From Stenotrophomonas maltophilia (GTDB taxonomy: Bacteria > Pseudomonadota > Gammaproteobacteria > Xanthomonadales > Xanthomonadaceae): a stretch of DNA of 64,000 bases. Made by a program: the position numbers and the translations under genes. Below, in pieces: positions 1 to 8,737 of this stretch. Every line of letters begins with the position of its first letter. The stretch's first letter is position 1. The stretch is taken from the NCBI RefSeq assembly GCF_025642255.1, contig NZ_CP106759.1, positions 2,941,501 to 3,005,500 of the forward strand. The letters run 5' to 3'. Under the pieces are notes generated by a model. That model was not told the origin of the DNA. It ran no database searches and saw only the letters and a program-made list of their open reading frames with translations.

Positions 1-199
1 GCAGGCGCTGTCCAATGTGGCCGGCCTGACGACCCTGCTGGCACTGCGCGACAAGGCCAAGGCACGCCAGGGTGCGGCATTCGACCTGCGCCGTTTCCAT
101 GCCGAACTGCTGAAGGACGGCTCGATGCCGCTGGACGTGCTGGAGCGGAAGATGGAACGATGGCTGTCACAACCGCCGGGGTCCGCGCCCACCCCCTGA
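1..199 (+). CDS. DUF885 family protein, C-terminal fragment
   Basis: An open frame enters from the left edge (reading from base 2) and stops at 199. The roughly 65 residues visible resemble the C-terminus of DUF885 proteins, which are secreted or periplasmic putative metal-dependent hydrolases: a helical stretch followed by FDLRRFHAELLKDGSMPLDVLE, matching the family's closing F-D-x-R-x-F-H-x-x-L-x-x-G-x-x-P-L-x-V-L-E pattern. The catalytic part and the start lie outside the window, so no activity can be assigned. The serine hydrolase gene follows after 16 bp and is probably co-transcribed. Confidence 0.7.
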   Translation, partial: QALSNVAGLTTLLALRDKAKARQGAAFDLRRFHAELLKDGSMPLDVLERKMERWLSQPPGSAPTP

Positions 200-215
200 T
201 CGCCACGGAGCCCTC

Positions 216-1286
216 ATGCGTCCCGCCACCGTCGTGTTCGCTGCCGTACTGGCCCTGCTGCCGCATGCCGCGCCTGCCGCACCGGCGGTGATGCCGCCGG
301 ATGCGGGCATCGATGGCCTGATGCAGGCCTACGATGGCCAGGTGCCGGGAGCAGCGGTACTGGTGCTGCACGACGGGCAGGCGGTGTTCCGCCGCGGGTA
401 CGGCCTGGCGGTGGTGGAAGATGGCACCGCGGTGACCGCGGCCAGCAATTTCCGGCTGGCCTCGGTGAGCAAGCAGTTCACCGCCGCCGCCGTGCTGCTG
501 CTGGTGGAAGAGGGCCGCCTGGGCCTGGACCAGCCAGTGCGACGCTGGCTGCCGGAACTTCCCACTGCGGCGTCCTCCGTCACCCTCCGTCACCTGCTGT
601 CGCATACCAGCGGTCTGCCCGACTATGAGGGCCTGATGGACCCCGCCGACAGCCGCCAGGTGCACGATGCGGACGTGCTGGCGCTGCTCGCACGCGAGGA
701 CCGGCTGGATTTCACACCGGGCACTGCGTACCGCTACAGCAACAGCGGATATGCGCTGCTGGCGCTGATCGTCGGGCGCGCGTCGGGCCAGGATTTCGCC
801 ACCTTCCTGCAGCAGCGGATCTTCGGCCCGCTGCACATGACCCACACCGTCGCCCACCAGGACGGCGTCGATATGGTCACTGCGCGGGCCTACGGCTACA
901 GCTGGCTCGACGGTCGCTGGCAGCGCACCGACCAGAGCACCACCAGTGCCATGCTGGGTGATGGTGGCATCTATTCCTCGCTGGACGACCTCGCCCGCTG
1001 GGATGCCGCACTGTACGACGACCGCCTGCTGTCAGCCGCATCGCGGCGGGCCATGTTCAGCCCGGCCACCGCAACCACCGAACCGGACGTACCGCATTAC
1101 GGCTTCGGCTGGCGCCTCAACGGCCGCATGCAGTGGCACAGCGGCGAAAGCATCGGCTTCCGCAACGTCATCCTGCGCTATCCGGACCGGCATCTGACAG
1201 TGATCGTGCTGAGCAACCGCAACGACCCCGAACCCTATCCGCTGGCGCTGAAGATCGCCCAGCGCTGGCTGGACATCCTGCAATGA
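216..1286 (+). CDS. Exported serine hydrolase, class C beta-lactamase / PBP4* family
   Basis: A 356-residue protein with an N-terminal signal peptide (hydrophobic residues 5-22, Ala-rich cleavage region). The penicillin-binding fold motifs are in order: SVSK (Ser83, Lys86), YSN (174-176) and HSG (308-310). It therefore belongs to the serine hydrolases related to AmpC, D-aminopeptidase and EstB esterases. Family members act on peptidoglycan peptides, esters or beta-lactams, and the sequence does not say which. A GGAG lies just before the ATG. Its stop overlaps the start of the VOC gene by 4 bp (ATGA), so the two are translationally coupled. Confidence 0.85.
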   Translation: MRPATVVFAAVLALLPHAAPAAPAVMPPDAGIDGLMQAYDGQVPGAAVLVLHDGQAVFRRGYGLAVVEDGTAVTAASNFRLASVSKQFTAAAVLLLVEEGRLGLDQPVRRWLPELPTAASSVTLRHLLSHTSGLPDYEGLMDPADSRQVHDADVLALLAREDRLDFTPGTAYRYSNSGYALLALIVGRASGQDFATFLQQRIFGPLHMTHTVAHQDGVDMVTARAYGYSWLDGRWQRTDQSTTSAMLGDGGIYSSLDDLARWDAALYDDRLLSAASRRAMFSPATATTEPDVPHYGFGWRLNGRMQWHSGESIGFRNVILRYPDRHLTVIVLSNRNDPEPYPLALKIAQRWLDILQ

Positions 1287-1687
1287 CCGACGATCCGACC
1301 GCCCTGCTGGGCATCCATCATGCCGCGCTGATCTGCAGCGACTATGCGCGCTCGAAGGATTTCTACGTGCGCATCCTCGGCCTGCGCGTACTGGCCGAGA
1401 ACCACCGTGCCGCGCGCGATTCGTGGAAGCTGGACCTGGCACTGCCCGATGGCGGCCAGCTGGAACTGTTCTCGTTCCCGTCACCACCGCCCCGGCCCAG
1501 CCGCCCGGAGGCACAGGGCCTGCGTCACCTGGCCTTCCGCGTGGCCGCGCTGGAGCCATTCATCCAGCGCCTGGCCAGCTGCGGCGTGGACTGCGAACCG
1601 GTCCGCGTGGACGAATACACCGGCCGCCGCTTCACCTTCTTCGCCGACCCGGACGGCCTGCCGCTGGAACTCTACGAAGTCGGCTGA
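1283..1687 (+). CDS. VOC superfamily protein, YaeR/SMU1112c-like
   Basis: A 134-residue single-domain vicinal-oxygen-chelate protein. It starts with HHAALICSDYARSKDFYVRILG and ends with DPDGLPLELYE, the characteristic first and last beta-alpha-beta-beta-beta elements; the candidate metal ligands are the early His and the final Glu. The YaeR subgroup is related to glyoxalase I, but its substrate is not established. The start is fixed by the ATGA overlap with the serine hydrolase. A gene-end hairpin follows at 1694-1733. Confidence 0.85.
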   Translation: MTDDPTALLGIHHAALICSDYARSKDFYVRILGLRVLAENHRAARDSWKLDLALPDGGQLELFSFPSPPPRPSRPEAQGLRHLAFRVAALEPFIQRLASCGVDCEPVRVDEYTGRRFTFFADPDGLPLELYEVG

Positions 1688-1693
1688 TGGCTT

Positions 1694-1733
1694 GGGGTCA
1701 GATCCCTTTTCCATCGGGAAAGGATCTGGCCCC
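1694..1733. repeat. Gene-end inverted repeat, copy 1 (GGGGTCAGATCC family)
   Basis: A 40-bp imperfect palindrome: GGGGTCAGATCC-CTTTTCC, loop ATC, then GGGAAAGGATCTGGCCCC. It lies 7 bp after the VOC stop and before the DUF2147 gene. Related hairpins occur at 5567-5605 and 45926-45966. In RNA it forms a strong stem and may act as a terminator or a 3'-end stabiliser. Confidence 0.75.
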
Positions 1734-1835
1734 ACTCACCTGCTCGACCCGGCACCCCCTTCCCCATACCCCGCCGAATGGGTATACAGTCGGCGTGTAC
1801 CGGCACCGTGCCGGAATGAACCCTGGGAGGGGACC

Positions 1836-2279
1836 ATGCGCAAGACCTTCAAGACCCTGCTGCTGGCGCTGCCGCTGTGCCTGGCGGCGCTCTCGGCGCA
1901 GGCCGCCGATGGCGCGGCCGGCCGCTGGAAGACCATCGACGACAAGACCGGCCAGGTGAAGTCCATCGTCGAGATCAGCCAGGCCGCCAACGGCACGCTG
2001 TCCGGCAAGGTGGTGGACATCCTGCACTCGGACAAGGGTCCGAACCCGGTCTGCGATGGCTGTGAGGGTGCCAACAGGAACAAACCGGTGAAGGGCATGA
2101 CCATCCTCTGGAACCTGAAGGCCGACGGCGCCAGCAAGTGGTCCGGCGGCACCATCCTCGACCCCGCCAACGGCAAGACCTACAAGTCGAAGATGGAACT
2201 GCAGCCGGGTGGCAACAAGCTGGACGTCTCCGGCTGCATCGCCTTCATCTGCCGGGCGCAGACCTGGGTACGCGAGTAA
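1836..2279 (+). CDS. DUF2147 periplasmic protein
   Basis: A 147-residue exported protein with a signal peptide (residues 1-24, ending AQAADG). The mature part begins GRWKTIDDKTGQVKSIVEI and carries the family's G-x-x-x-D-P-x-x-G-K-x-Y pattern (ILDPANGKTYKSKM), closing with GCIAFICRAQTWVRE. Cysteines in PVCDGCEG and in the C-terminal CIAFIC could form disulfides in the periplasm. DUF2147 proteins are small beta-rich lipocalin-like domains without a defined function. The start has a good GGGAGGGG Shine-Dalgarno. Confidence 0.85.
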   Translation: MRKTFKTLLLALPLCLAALSAQAADGAAGRWKTIDDKTGQVKSIVEISQAANGTLSGKVVDILHSDKGPNPVCDGCEGANRNKPVKGMTILWNLKADGASKWSGGTILDPANGKTYKSKMELQPGGNKLDVSGCIAFICRAQTWVRE

Positions 2280-2381
2280 GCCACCGGCCCGTCCGTGCAT
2301 TCCCGTGACCCGGCCCCGGCCGGGTCACCTCGTTGCGGGCATGCGATAATCTGCGGTTCCCCTCGGCTTCACCCCGCGACC

Positions 2382-4460
2382 ATGACCCGTACCGCGCTCG
2401 TCACCACCGCCCTGCCCTACGCCAACGGCCCGCTGCATCTGGGCCATCTGGTCGGCTACATCCAGGCCGACATCTGGGTGCGTGCACGGCGAATGAGCGG
2501 CGGCAGGACCTGGTTCGTCTGCGCCGATGACACCCATGGCACGCCGATCATGCTCGCAGCCGAGAAGGCCGGGGTAACCCCGGAGGCCTTCATCGCCAGC
2601 ATCCAGGCCAGCCACGAACGTGATTTCGCCGAATTCGGCGTGGCCTTCGATCACTACGATTCGACCAATTCGGCAGCCAACCAGGCGCTGACCGAGGCGT
2701 TCTACCTGAAGCTGGAAGCGGCCGGCCACATCAGCCGCCGTTCGGTGGCCCAGTTCTACGACCCGGCCAAGGGCATGTTCCTGCCGGACCGCTACATCAA
2801 GGGCATCTGCCCGAACTGCGGCAGCGCCGACCAGTACGGCGACAACTGCGAAGTCTGTGGCGCGACCTACAGCCCCACCGATCTGAAGGAGCCGAAATCG
2901 GTGATCTCCGGCGCTACGCCCGAGATCCGGGATTCGGAGCACTTCTTCTTCGAGGTCGGCCGCTTCGAGGGCTTCCTGCGCGAATGGCTGGCCGGCGACG
3001 TCGCGCTGCCCGGGGTGAAAGCCAAGCTGATGGAGTGGCTGGACGCGGAGGGCGGCCTGCGCGCGTGGGACATCTCGCGTGACGCGCCGTACTTCGGCTT
3101 CCAGATCCCGGGCCATCCGGGCAAGTACTTCTACGTCTGGCTGGACGCGCCGATCGGCTACCTGTCCAGCTTCCAGACCCTGTGCGGCACGCTCGGCGAG
3201 GATTTCCAAGCCCACCTGCGCGCCGACACCGCCACCGAGCTGCACCACTTCATCGGCAAGGACATCGTCAATTTCCATGGCCTGTTCTGGCCGGCGGTGC
3301 TGCACGGCACCGGCCACCGCGCGCCGACCCGCCTGCACGTCAACGGCTATCTGACCGTTGACGGCGCCAAGATGAGCAAGTCGCGCGGCACCTTCGTGAT
3401 GGCGCGCACCTTCCTCGATGCAGGACTGGAACCGGAAGCGCTGCGCTACTACTACGCGGCCAAGTCCGGCGGTGGCGTCGACGACCTCGACCTGAACCTG
3501 GGTGACTTCGTTGCCCGCGTCAACGCTGATCTGGTCGGCAAGTTCGTCAACCTGGCCAGCCGCTGCGCCGGCTTCATCAGCAAGCGTTTCGATGGCCTGC
3601 TCGCCGCGCAGCTGCCCGATGCCGCCCAGTACCAGCGCTTCATCGACAGCCTGGCGCCGATCCGCGAAGCCTACGAGCGCAACGATCCGGCGGCGGCGAT
3701 CCGCCTGACCATGACCCTGGCCGACGAAGCCAACCGCTACATCGACGACGTCAAGCCGTGGGTGATCGCCAAGCAGGAAGGAGCCGACGCGCAGCTGCAG
3801 GCCGTGTGCAGCCAGGGCCTGAACCTGTTCCGTGTACTGGTCACCGCACTGAAGCCGGTACTGCCTTCCACCGCCGCCCAGGCCGAGGCGTTCCTGGCCG
3901 CGCCAGTGGCCGACTGGACCGACCTGGCGCAGCCGCTGCTGGCCCATCGAATCGCTGACTACACCCCACTGTTCACCCGTATCGACCCGAAGAAGATTGA
4001 CGCCATGATCGACGCCTCCAAGGACACCCTGCAGCCGACCGCCGCTGCCCCCGCCGCCAAGGCCGACGCTGCCAAGCCGGCGGCTGCCGTGCCGGCCAGT
4101 GCCGCAACGGCCAGCGCCGAGGCACCGGCCTACATCGGCATCGACGACTTCGCCAAGCTCGACCTGCGCATCGGCAAGGTGCTGGTGTGCGAGTTCGTGG
4201 AGGGTTCGGACAAGCTGCTGCGCTTCGAGCTGGATGCCGGCGAACTGGGCAAACGGCAGATCTTCTCCGGCATCCGTGCCAGCTACGGCGAGCCGGAAGC
4301 GCTGGTCGGCCGCAGCGTCGTGTTCATCGCCAACCTGGCCCCGCGCAAGATGCGCTTCGGCCTGAGTGAAGGCATGATCCTGTCGGCAGGTTTCGATGGT
4401 GGCGCGCTGGCGCTGCTGGACGCCGACAGCGGCGCGCAGCCGGGTATGCCGGTCCGCTGA
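2382..4460 (+). CDS. metG: Methionyl-tRNA synthetase
   Basis: A 692-residue class I aminoacyl-tRNA synthetase that attaches methionine to initiator and elongator tRNA-Met. The sequence shows the HLGH signature (19-22), a zinc knuckle with Cys143, 146, 156 and 159, and KMSKS (330-334). The anticodon-binding helical domain is followed by an Ala/Lys-rich linker (about 555-585) and a C-terminal Trbp111/EMAP-like tRNA-binding domain (from YIGIDDFAKLDLRIGKV), the dimeric MetRS type found in E. coli. ATG at 2382 gives the conserved N-terminus TALVTTALPYANGPLHLGH. The HAD phosphatase gene follows after 75 bp. Confidence 0.97.
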   Translation: MTRTALVTTALPYANGPLHLGHLVGYIQADIWVRARRMSGGRTWFVCADDTHGTPIMLAAEKAGVTPEAFIASIQASHERDFAEFGVAFDHYDSTNSAANQALTEAFYLKLEAAGHISRRSVAQFYDPAKGMFLPDRYIKGICPNCGSADQYGDNCEVCGATYSPTDLKEPKSVISGATPEIRDSEHFFFEVGRFEGFLREWLAGDVALPGVKAKLMEWLDAEGGLRAWDISRDAPYFGFQIPGHPGKYFYVWLDAPIGYLSSFQTLCGTLGEDFQAHLRADTATELHHFIGKDIVNFHGLFWPAVLHGTGHRAPTRLHVNGYLTVDGAKMSKSRGTFVMARTFLDAGLEPEALRYYYAAKSGGGVDDLDLNLGDFVARVNADLVGKFVNLASRCAGFISKRFDGLLAAQLPDAAQYQRFIDSLAPIREAYERNDPAAAIRLTMTLADEANRYIDDVKPWVIAKQEGADAQLQAVCSQGLNLFRVLVTALKPVLPSTAAQAEAFLAAPVADWTDLAQPLLAHRIADYTPLFTRIDPKKIDAMIDASKDTLQPTAAAPAAKADAAKPAAAVPASAATASAEAPAYIGIDDFAKLDLRIGKVLVCEFVEGSDKLLRFELDAGELGKRQIFSGIRASYGEPEALVGRSVVFIANLAPRKMRFGLSEGMILSAGFDGGALALLDADSGAQPGMPVR

Positions 4461-4535
4461 TGCACTGCGCGGGTGCGGCCACGGCCGCTCCCGCCGGTCA
4501 CGGCAACGACGGGACGCACCACGGGAGGCATCGGA

Positions 4536-5126
4536 ATGGAACTGGCGCTGTTCGACTTCGACCATACCGTCACCACCTGCGATACCTATGGCCGCTTCCT
4601 GCGCCGCGTGGCCACCGCCGAGCAGCTTGCGCAGGCGTGGTGGAAGGTGGGTCCGTGGCTGGCGGCGTACCGGCTGAAACTGATCTCGGCCGAACGCATC
4701 CGCGCCCGCGTCACCCGCCTCACCTTCAGCGAGCGCCACGCCGACGACATCGCAGCGCTGGCCACCGGCTTCTCGCGCGAATTCCTGCCCGAGGTGGTGC
4801 GCCCGGAAATGCTGGAACAGATCCGCTGGCACAAGGAACAGCAGCACACCGTGGTGGTCGTGTCCGGTTCGCTGGATCTGTACCTGCGTCCCTGGTGCGA
4901 AACGCTGGGTCTTGAACTGATCTGCAACCGCCTTGAAAGCCAAGACGGACGCCTGACCGGCCGTTACCACGGCGGCGATTGCGGTCCTCGCAAGGTCGAG
5001 CAGATCCGTCGCCGTTTCGATCTGTCGCGTTACACGCGCATCCACGCTTATGGCGACAGCGCAGAGGACCGGCCGATGCTGGCCCTCGCCCACGAACGCT
5101 GGTTCCGTGGCAAACCCCTGAAGTGA
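4536..5126 (+). CDS. HAD-IB family hydrolase (phosphoserine-phosphatase-like)
   Basis: A 196-residue HAD phosphatase. Motif I is FDFDHTVTT (nucleophile Asp7, acid/base Asp9), motif II is [11 protein letters not shown], and motif III/IV is [11 protein letters not shown]. The HAD-IB subfamily has a small helical cap inserted after motif I and includes SerB-like and CicA/PGPase-like enzymes. Here the cap contains two Trp-rich helices, and the substrate cannot be read from sequence. A strong GGGAGG precedes the ATG. It sits between metG and the RnfB-like gene in one apparent transcription unit. Confidence 0.85.
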   Translation: MELALFDFDHTVTTCDTYGRFLRRVATAEQLAQAWWKVGPWLAAYRLKLISAERIRARVTRLTFSERHADDIAALATGFSREFLPEVVRPEMLEQIRWHKEQQHTVVVVSGSLDLYLRPWCETLGLELICNRLESQDGRLTGRYHGGDCGPRKVEQIRRRFDLSRYTRIHAYGDSAEDRPMLALAHERWFRGKPLK

Positions 5127-5151
5127 TCCATACGCGCAGCCTTCGCCACGC

Positions 5152-5565
5152 ATGAGCCTGATTCCGCCGCTGACCGAACGCCTGGACCGACTGTTGCCGC
5201 AGACGCAATGCGGACAATGCGGCTATGACGGTTGCCGCCCCTATGCGCAGGCGATGGCGCGCGGCGAGGCGGGCGTGGACCGCTGCCCGCCGGGCGGCGA
5301 TGCGGGCGCGCGTGCACTGGCCCAGGTACTGGGTGTGCCGGCACTGCCGTTTGATCGTACGCGCGGCGAACACAAGGCGCCGCAGGTTGCGGTGATCGTC
5401 GAGGCCGACTGCATCGGCTGCACCAAGTGCATCCAGGCCTGCCCGGTGGACGCGATTGTCGGCGGCGCGAAGTACATGCATACCGTGATCGCCGACCTGT
5501 GCACGGGCTGCGAGTTGTGCATTCCACCGTGTCCGGTGGACTGCATCGTGCTGCGGGAAAGGTAG
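5152..5565 (+). CDS. rnfB: Orphan RnfB/RsxB-like iron-sulfur protein
   Basis: A 137-residue soluble ferredoxin-like protein. The N-terminal domain has the RnfB Fe-S motif (Cys20, 23, 28 and 45). It is followed by two ferredoxin [4Fe-4S] motifs (Cys87/90/93/97 and Cys117/120/123/127, each ending CP). Classical RnfB has an N-terminal membrane anchor and is encoded with RnfA/C/D/G/E, but here the protein starts directly at the Fe-S domain and no other rnf gene is near. It may deliver electrons to another partner; what that partner is cannot be told. A gene-end hairpin follows immediately. Confidence 0.85.
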   Translation: MSLIPPLTERLDRLLPQTQCGQCGYDGCRPYAQAMARGEAGVDRCPPGGDAGARALAQVLGVPALPFDRTRGEHKAPQVAVIVEADCIGCTKCIQACPVDAIVGGAKYMHTVIADLCTGCELCIPPCPVDCIVLRER

Positions 5566-5566
5566 C

Positions 5567-5605
5567 GGTGCCAGCTCCCTTCCGGCAGGAAAGGGAGCTG
5601 ACACC
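5567..5605. repeat. Gene-end inverted repeat, copy 2
   Basis: An imperfect palindrome, GGTGCCAGCTCCCTTCC, loop GGCA, GGAAAGGGAGCTGACACC. It occupies the whole 49-bp gap between the convergent rnfB-like and Rid genes. It has the same design as copy 1 with the outer bases changed, and probably works as a bidirectional terminator. Confidence 0.7.
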
Positions 5606-5614
5606 CGCCCGCCG

Positions 5615-5962
5615 TTACGGCACGGCCGCCGTCACCACGATCTCGACCTTCCACTCGGCGTGTGCCAGCTTGGCTTCGACCGTGGCACGGGCCGGGGTCG
5701 CACCCTCGACCACCCATTCGTCCCATGCCTTGTTCATGCCGTCGAAGTCGGCCATGTCGGCCAGGAACACTTCCGCGCGCAGCACATGCTGGCGATCACT
5801 GGCGACCAGTGCCAGCAGCTTGTCGATCTCGGCCAGCACCTGCCGGGTCTGTCCGGTGATGTCCTGGCTGGTGTCCTCCGGAATCTGGCCGGAGAGGTAG
5901 GCAACCTTGTTGTACACGGTCATTTCGGACATGCGCGGTCCGACGTCGTAACGCTCCATCAT
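5615..5962 (-). CDS. RidA/YjgF family protein
   Basis: A 115-residue protein of the Rid superfamily, trimeric proteins of which the archetype hydrolyses reactive enamine/imine intermediates from PLP enzymes. Seen here are VAYLSGQIPED near the N-terminus and the C-terminal TPARATVEAKLAHAEWKVEIVVTAAV, including the Arg that in RidA binds the substrate carboxylate. This protein is shorter and more divergent than canonical RidA, probably a Rid4-7-type member. The first ATG (5962) has AGGAG 8 nt upstream; a second in-frame ATG at 5959 is possible. Confidence 0.85.
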   Translation of the reverse strand: MMERYDVGPRMSEMTVYNKVAYLSGQIPEDTSQDITGQTRQVLAEIDKLLALVASDRQHVLRAEVFLADMADFDGMNKAWDEWVVEGATPARATVEAKLAHAEWKVEIVVTAAVP

Positions 5963-6120
5963 GGGCGTGGCTCCTGCGGGTGATCAGGCCTGCATTGTCC
6001 TCCAAACCGGCGGCGGGTGGGGCTCCTGCACCACCGCTGTTCAAATGCCTTCGAGAGGCGCACGATGCGCCACGCCCGCGTTGACACCGCCCTCGCCCTC
6101 CCTGCCGCACCCTTGCGCCG

Positions 6121-8685
6121 ATGACCGTCCCTTCCGATCCCGCAACCGCTCCGTCCATCCCGGTCTGGAAGCGGCTGCTTACCATCTTCGTTCCCCTGCT
6201 GATCCTGGCCCTGGCCCTGCATGGCCTGGCCGGCGAGTTCGACGAACATGGCTACCGCGCCATCCGCCAGGCGTTCCATGCACTCAGCGCAACGCAGATC
6301 GCACTGACCGTGACGCTGGGCCTGGCCAGTTATGCCTGCCTGATCGGCTTCGATGCCATCGGCCTGCGACGCAGCGGCATCCGCGTGCATCCCGCGCGCA
6401 TCGGTATCACCGCGTTTCTCGCCCACACCCTGGGCCAGACCGTCGGCTTTGCGGCCTTGACCGGCGGCGCGGTGCGCCTGCGGGGCTATCGCGGTGCCGG
6501 GCTGGATCTGGCCCAGATCGGCCAGGTCGTGCTGATGAGCACGCTCGGTTTCATGTTCGGTGCATGGCTGTTGATCGGCCTGGCGTTATGCCTGGAACCC
6601 TCAGCGGCGGCGCTGGCGCTGCCGTTGGATTCCGGCGCCGTGCGCGCGGTCGGCATTGCCGCCCTGCTCGCCTATCTGGCCACGGTGCTGCTGGTCGGCC
6701 GCAGCGGACGCCAGTTCCGTGTGTTCGGCCACGCCCTGTGGCTGCCCGACCGGCTGACCATGCTCGGCGTCACCGCGCTCAGCGTGATCGAACTGGTGCT
6801 GGCCAGCGCAGCGTTCTACGTGCTGCTTCCGGACTCCACGCCCACCGGGCTTCCCGGCTTCGTCGGCCTGTACCTGGTGGCGGTGCTGGCAGGCCTGGTC
6901 TCGACCGTTCCGGCCGGCCTGGGCGTGTTCGAGTGGAGCCTGCTCAAGCTGCTGCCGCAGGTGGCACCGGCGGCGGTGCTGGCGGCCGCGCTGATCTACC
7001 GCGTCACCTACTACGTCCTGCCGCTGCTGCTGGCCACCGTGCTCGCGCTTGCGCCTGCACTGCGGCGACCGCTGCGGGCCAGCGCCGGCGCCACCCGCGC
7101 CGGCTGGAACGCGCTGCGCCCCTGGCTGCCGCAGATCATCGCGCTGGCGGCTTTCAGCATCGGCGCCGCCCTGGTCATCGATGGCACCTTGCCGACCCCG
7201 CGTCGCCATCTGCTCAATGCATCGCTGCCGATCCTGGAAACATCGCACCTGATCGGCAGTCTTGGCGGTGTCGCCCTGCTGCTGATCGGCCAGGGCCTGG
7301 CCCGGCGCAGCCACGCCGCTTGGATGCTGGCGATGGCGGTCTGCGTGATCACGCCGCTGCCGCTGTGGCTGCGCGGCGGTCAACCGTTGATCGCGGTATC
7401 GGCCGTACTGGTCGCGATGGCACTGTGGGCCGCACGCCGTGAGTTCTACCGCCAGGGTGCGCTGCTGGATGAGGCATGGTCGTGGCCATGGTTGCGCAAC
7501 CTGGGGCTGGTCCTGGTCGCGGTCACCTGGCTGCTGTTCTTCACGTACAGCCATGTCGAGTACCAGAACGAACTCTGGTGGCAGTTCGCACTGTCCGGCA
7601 ACGCACCGCGTGCGCTGCGTGCGCTGCTGGTGGTAGCCATCGCCCTGGTGATGTTCGGCCTCGCCCGCCTGCTGCACAGCACGCGCAGCCCGCTGCCGGC
7701 CGCTGACGAAGCCACGCTGCAGGCGTTGGCACCGGTGCTGGCCAGCGCCACCGACACCCAGGCCTGCCTGGTGCTGACCGCCGACAAGGCAGTGCTGCGC
7801 GACGATGCCCGGCAGGGCTTCGTGATGATGCAGCGCTACGGCGGCTCGTTGATCGCGATGGGTGATCCGGTCGGCCCGCCGGAGGTCGCACGTGCGTTGA
7901 TCTGGCGTTTCCGTGAGGAAGCCGACCGCCTCGGCCTGCGCCCGGTGTTCTACCAGGTGGGCGAAGCCTACTGGCAGACCTATCTGGATCTCGGCCTGGG
8001 CCTGGTCAAGCTGGGCGAGGAAGCGATCGTGCCGCTGCACGACTTCGGTCTGGAAGGCCGCGAACGCGCCGACCTGCGCCAGGCATGGAACCGGGGCAAG
8101 CGCAGTGGCCTGTCGTTCCGGGTGGCGCCGGTGGAAGAGGTCCCCAGCCTGCTGCCGCGCCTGCATGCGATCTCCAATGCCTGGCTGGAAGACAAGTCCG
8201 GTGACGAGAAAGGATTCTCGCTGGGCAGCTTCGATCCCGATTACCTGGTGCGGTTCCCGGTCGCGCTGGTCGAGGCCGAAGGTCGGATCGTCGCCTTCGC
8301 CAACCTGTGGCAGGCGCCAGCCGGTGCCGAGCTGTCGGTGGACCTGATGCGGCACGTCAGCGACGCGCCGAAAGGCACGATGGATTTCCTGTTCATCGAA
8401 CTGTTCCTGTGGGGCCGGGCGCAGGGCCATGCGCGTTTCTCGCTGGGCATGGCGCCCCTGTCTGGGCTGGCCCAGCATCGCCTGGCGGGCCGCTGGAATC
8501 GTCTTGCCGGCCTGCTGGCACGGCATGGTGAGCGCTTCTATGGTTTCAGTGGCCTGCGCCGCTTCAAGTCGAAGTTCGATCCGCAGTGGCGCCCGCGCTA
8601 CCTGGCGGCGCCCGGTGGCATGCACCTGCCGGCAGCCCTGCTGGACGCCACCCGCCTGATTTCGCTGGATCCACGCCGCGGCTGA
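6121..8685 (+). CDS. mprF: MprF, bifunctional aminoacyl-phosphatidylglycerol synthase/flippase
   Basis: An 854-residue inner-membrane protein. Residues about 1-500 are a polytopic flippase domain (at least a dozen hydrophobic helices, including GLPGFVGLYLVAVLAGLVSTVP and FEWSLLKLLP). The C-terminal 330 residues are the cytosolic DUF2156 synthase, with two GNAT-like folds (for example GSLIAMGDPVGPPEVA and GFSLGSFDPDYLVRFPVAL). MprF transfers lysine or alanine from aminoacyl-tRNA to phosphatidylglycerol and flips the product, lowering surface charge and giving resistance to cationic peptides. Which amino acid is used cannot be read by eye. It converges on a VirJ/AcvB-like gene, discussed in findings. 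Confidence 0.93.
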   Translation: MTVPSDPATAPSIPVWKRLLTIFVPLLILALALHGLAGEFDEHGYRAIRQAFHALSATQIALTVTLGLASYACLIGFDAIGLRRSGIRVHPARIGITAFLAHTLGQTVGFAALTGGAVRLRGYRGAGLDLAQIGQVVLMSTLGFMFGAWLLIGLALCLEPSAAALALPLDSGAVRAVGIAALLAYLATVLLVGRSGRQFRVFGHALWLPDRLTMLGVTALSVIELVLASAAFYVLLPDSTPTGLPGFVGLYLVAVLAGLVSTVPAGLGVFEWSLLKLLPQVAPAAVLAAALIYRVTYYVLPLLLATVLALAPALRRPLRASAGATRAGWNALRPWLPQIIALAAFSIGAALVIDGTLPTPRRHLLNASLPILETSHLIGSLGGVALLLIGQGLARRSHAAWMLAMAVCVITPLPLWLRGGQPLIAVSAVLVAMALWAARREFYRQGALLDEAWSWPWLRNLGLVLVAVTWLLFFTYSHVEYQNELWWQFALSGNAPRALRALLVVAIALVMFGLARLLHSTRSPLPAADEATLQALAPVLASATDTQACLVLTADKAVLRDDARQGFVMMQRYGGSLIAMGDPVGPPEVARALIWRFREEADRLGLRPVFYQVGEAYWQTYLDLGLGLVKLGEEAIVPLHDFGLEGRERADLRQAWNRGKRSGLSFRVAPVEEVPSLLPRLHAISNAWLEDKSGDEKGFSLGSFDPDYLVRFPVALVEAEGRIVAFANLWQAPAGAELSVDLMRHVSDAPKGTMDFLFIELFLWGRAQGHARFSLGMAPLSGLAQHRLAGRWNRLAGLLARHGERFYGFSGLRRFKSKFDPQWRPRYLAAPGGMHLPAALLDATRLISLDPRRG

Positions 8686-8696
8686 GCCACCCGACC

Positions 8697-8717
8697 GCCG
8701 GGCATGGCCCGGCGCTG
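8697..8717. repeat. SMAG/REP-type hairpin
   Basis: GCCGGGC-AT-GGCCCGGC followed by GCTGC lies in the 52-bp gap between the convergent mprF and virJ-like genes. On the minus strand it reads like the S. maltophilia GTAG repeat (GTAG replaced by GCAG). It probably serves as a bidirectional 3'-end structure. Confidence 0.7.
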
Positions 8718-8737
8718 CTCCTGCAGGCGTGTGCTGA

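Noticed and set aside
2325-5153. Very long antisense open frame over metG and its neighbours
   Set aside because: High-GC third-position bias makes such frames open by chance. The sense strand has clear domain motifs and ribosome sites, while the antisense translation has none. The same holds for the long antisense frames over mprF, the beta-oxidation gene and cstA.
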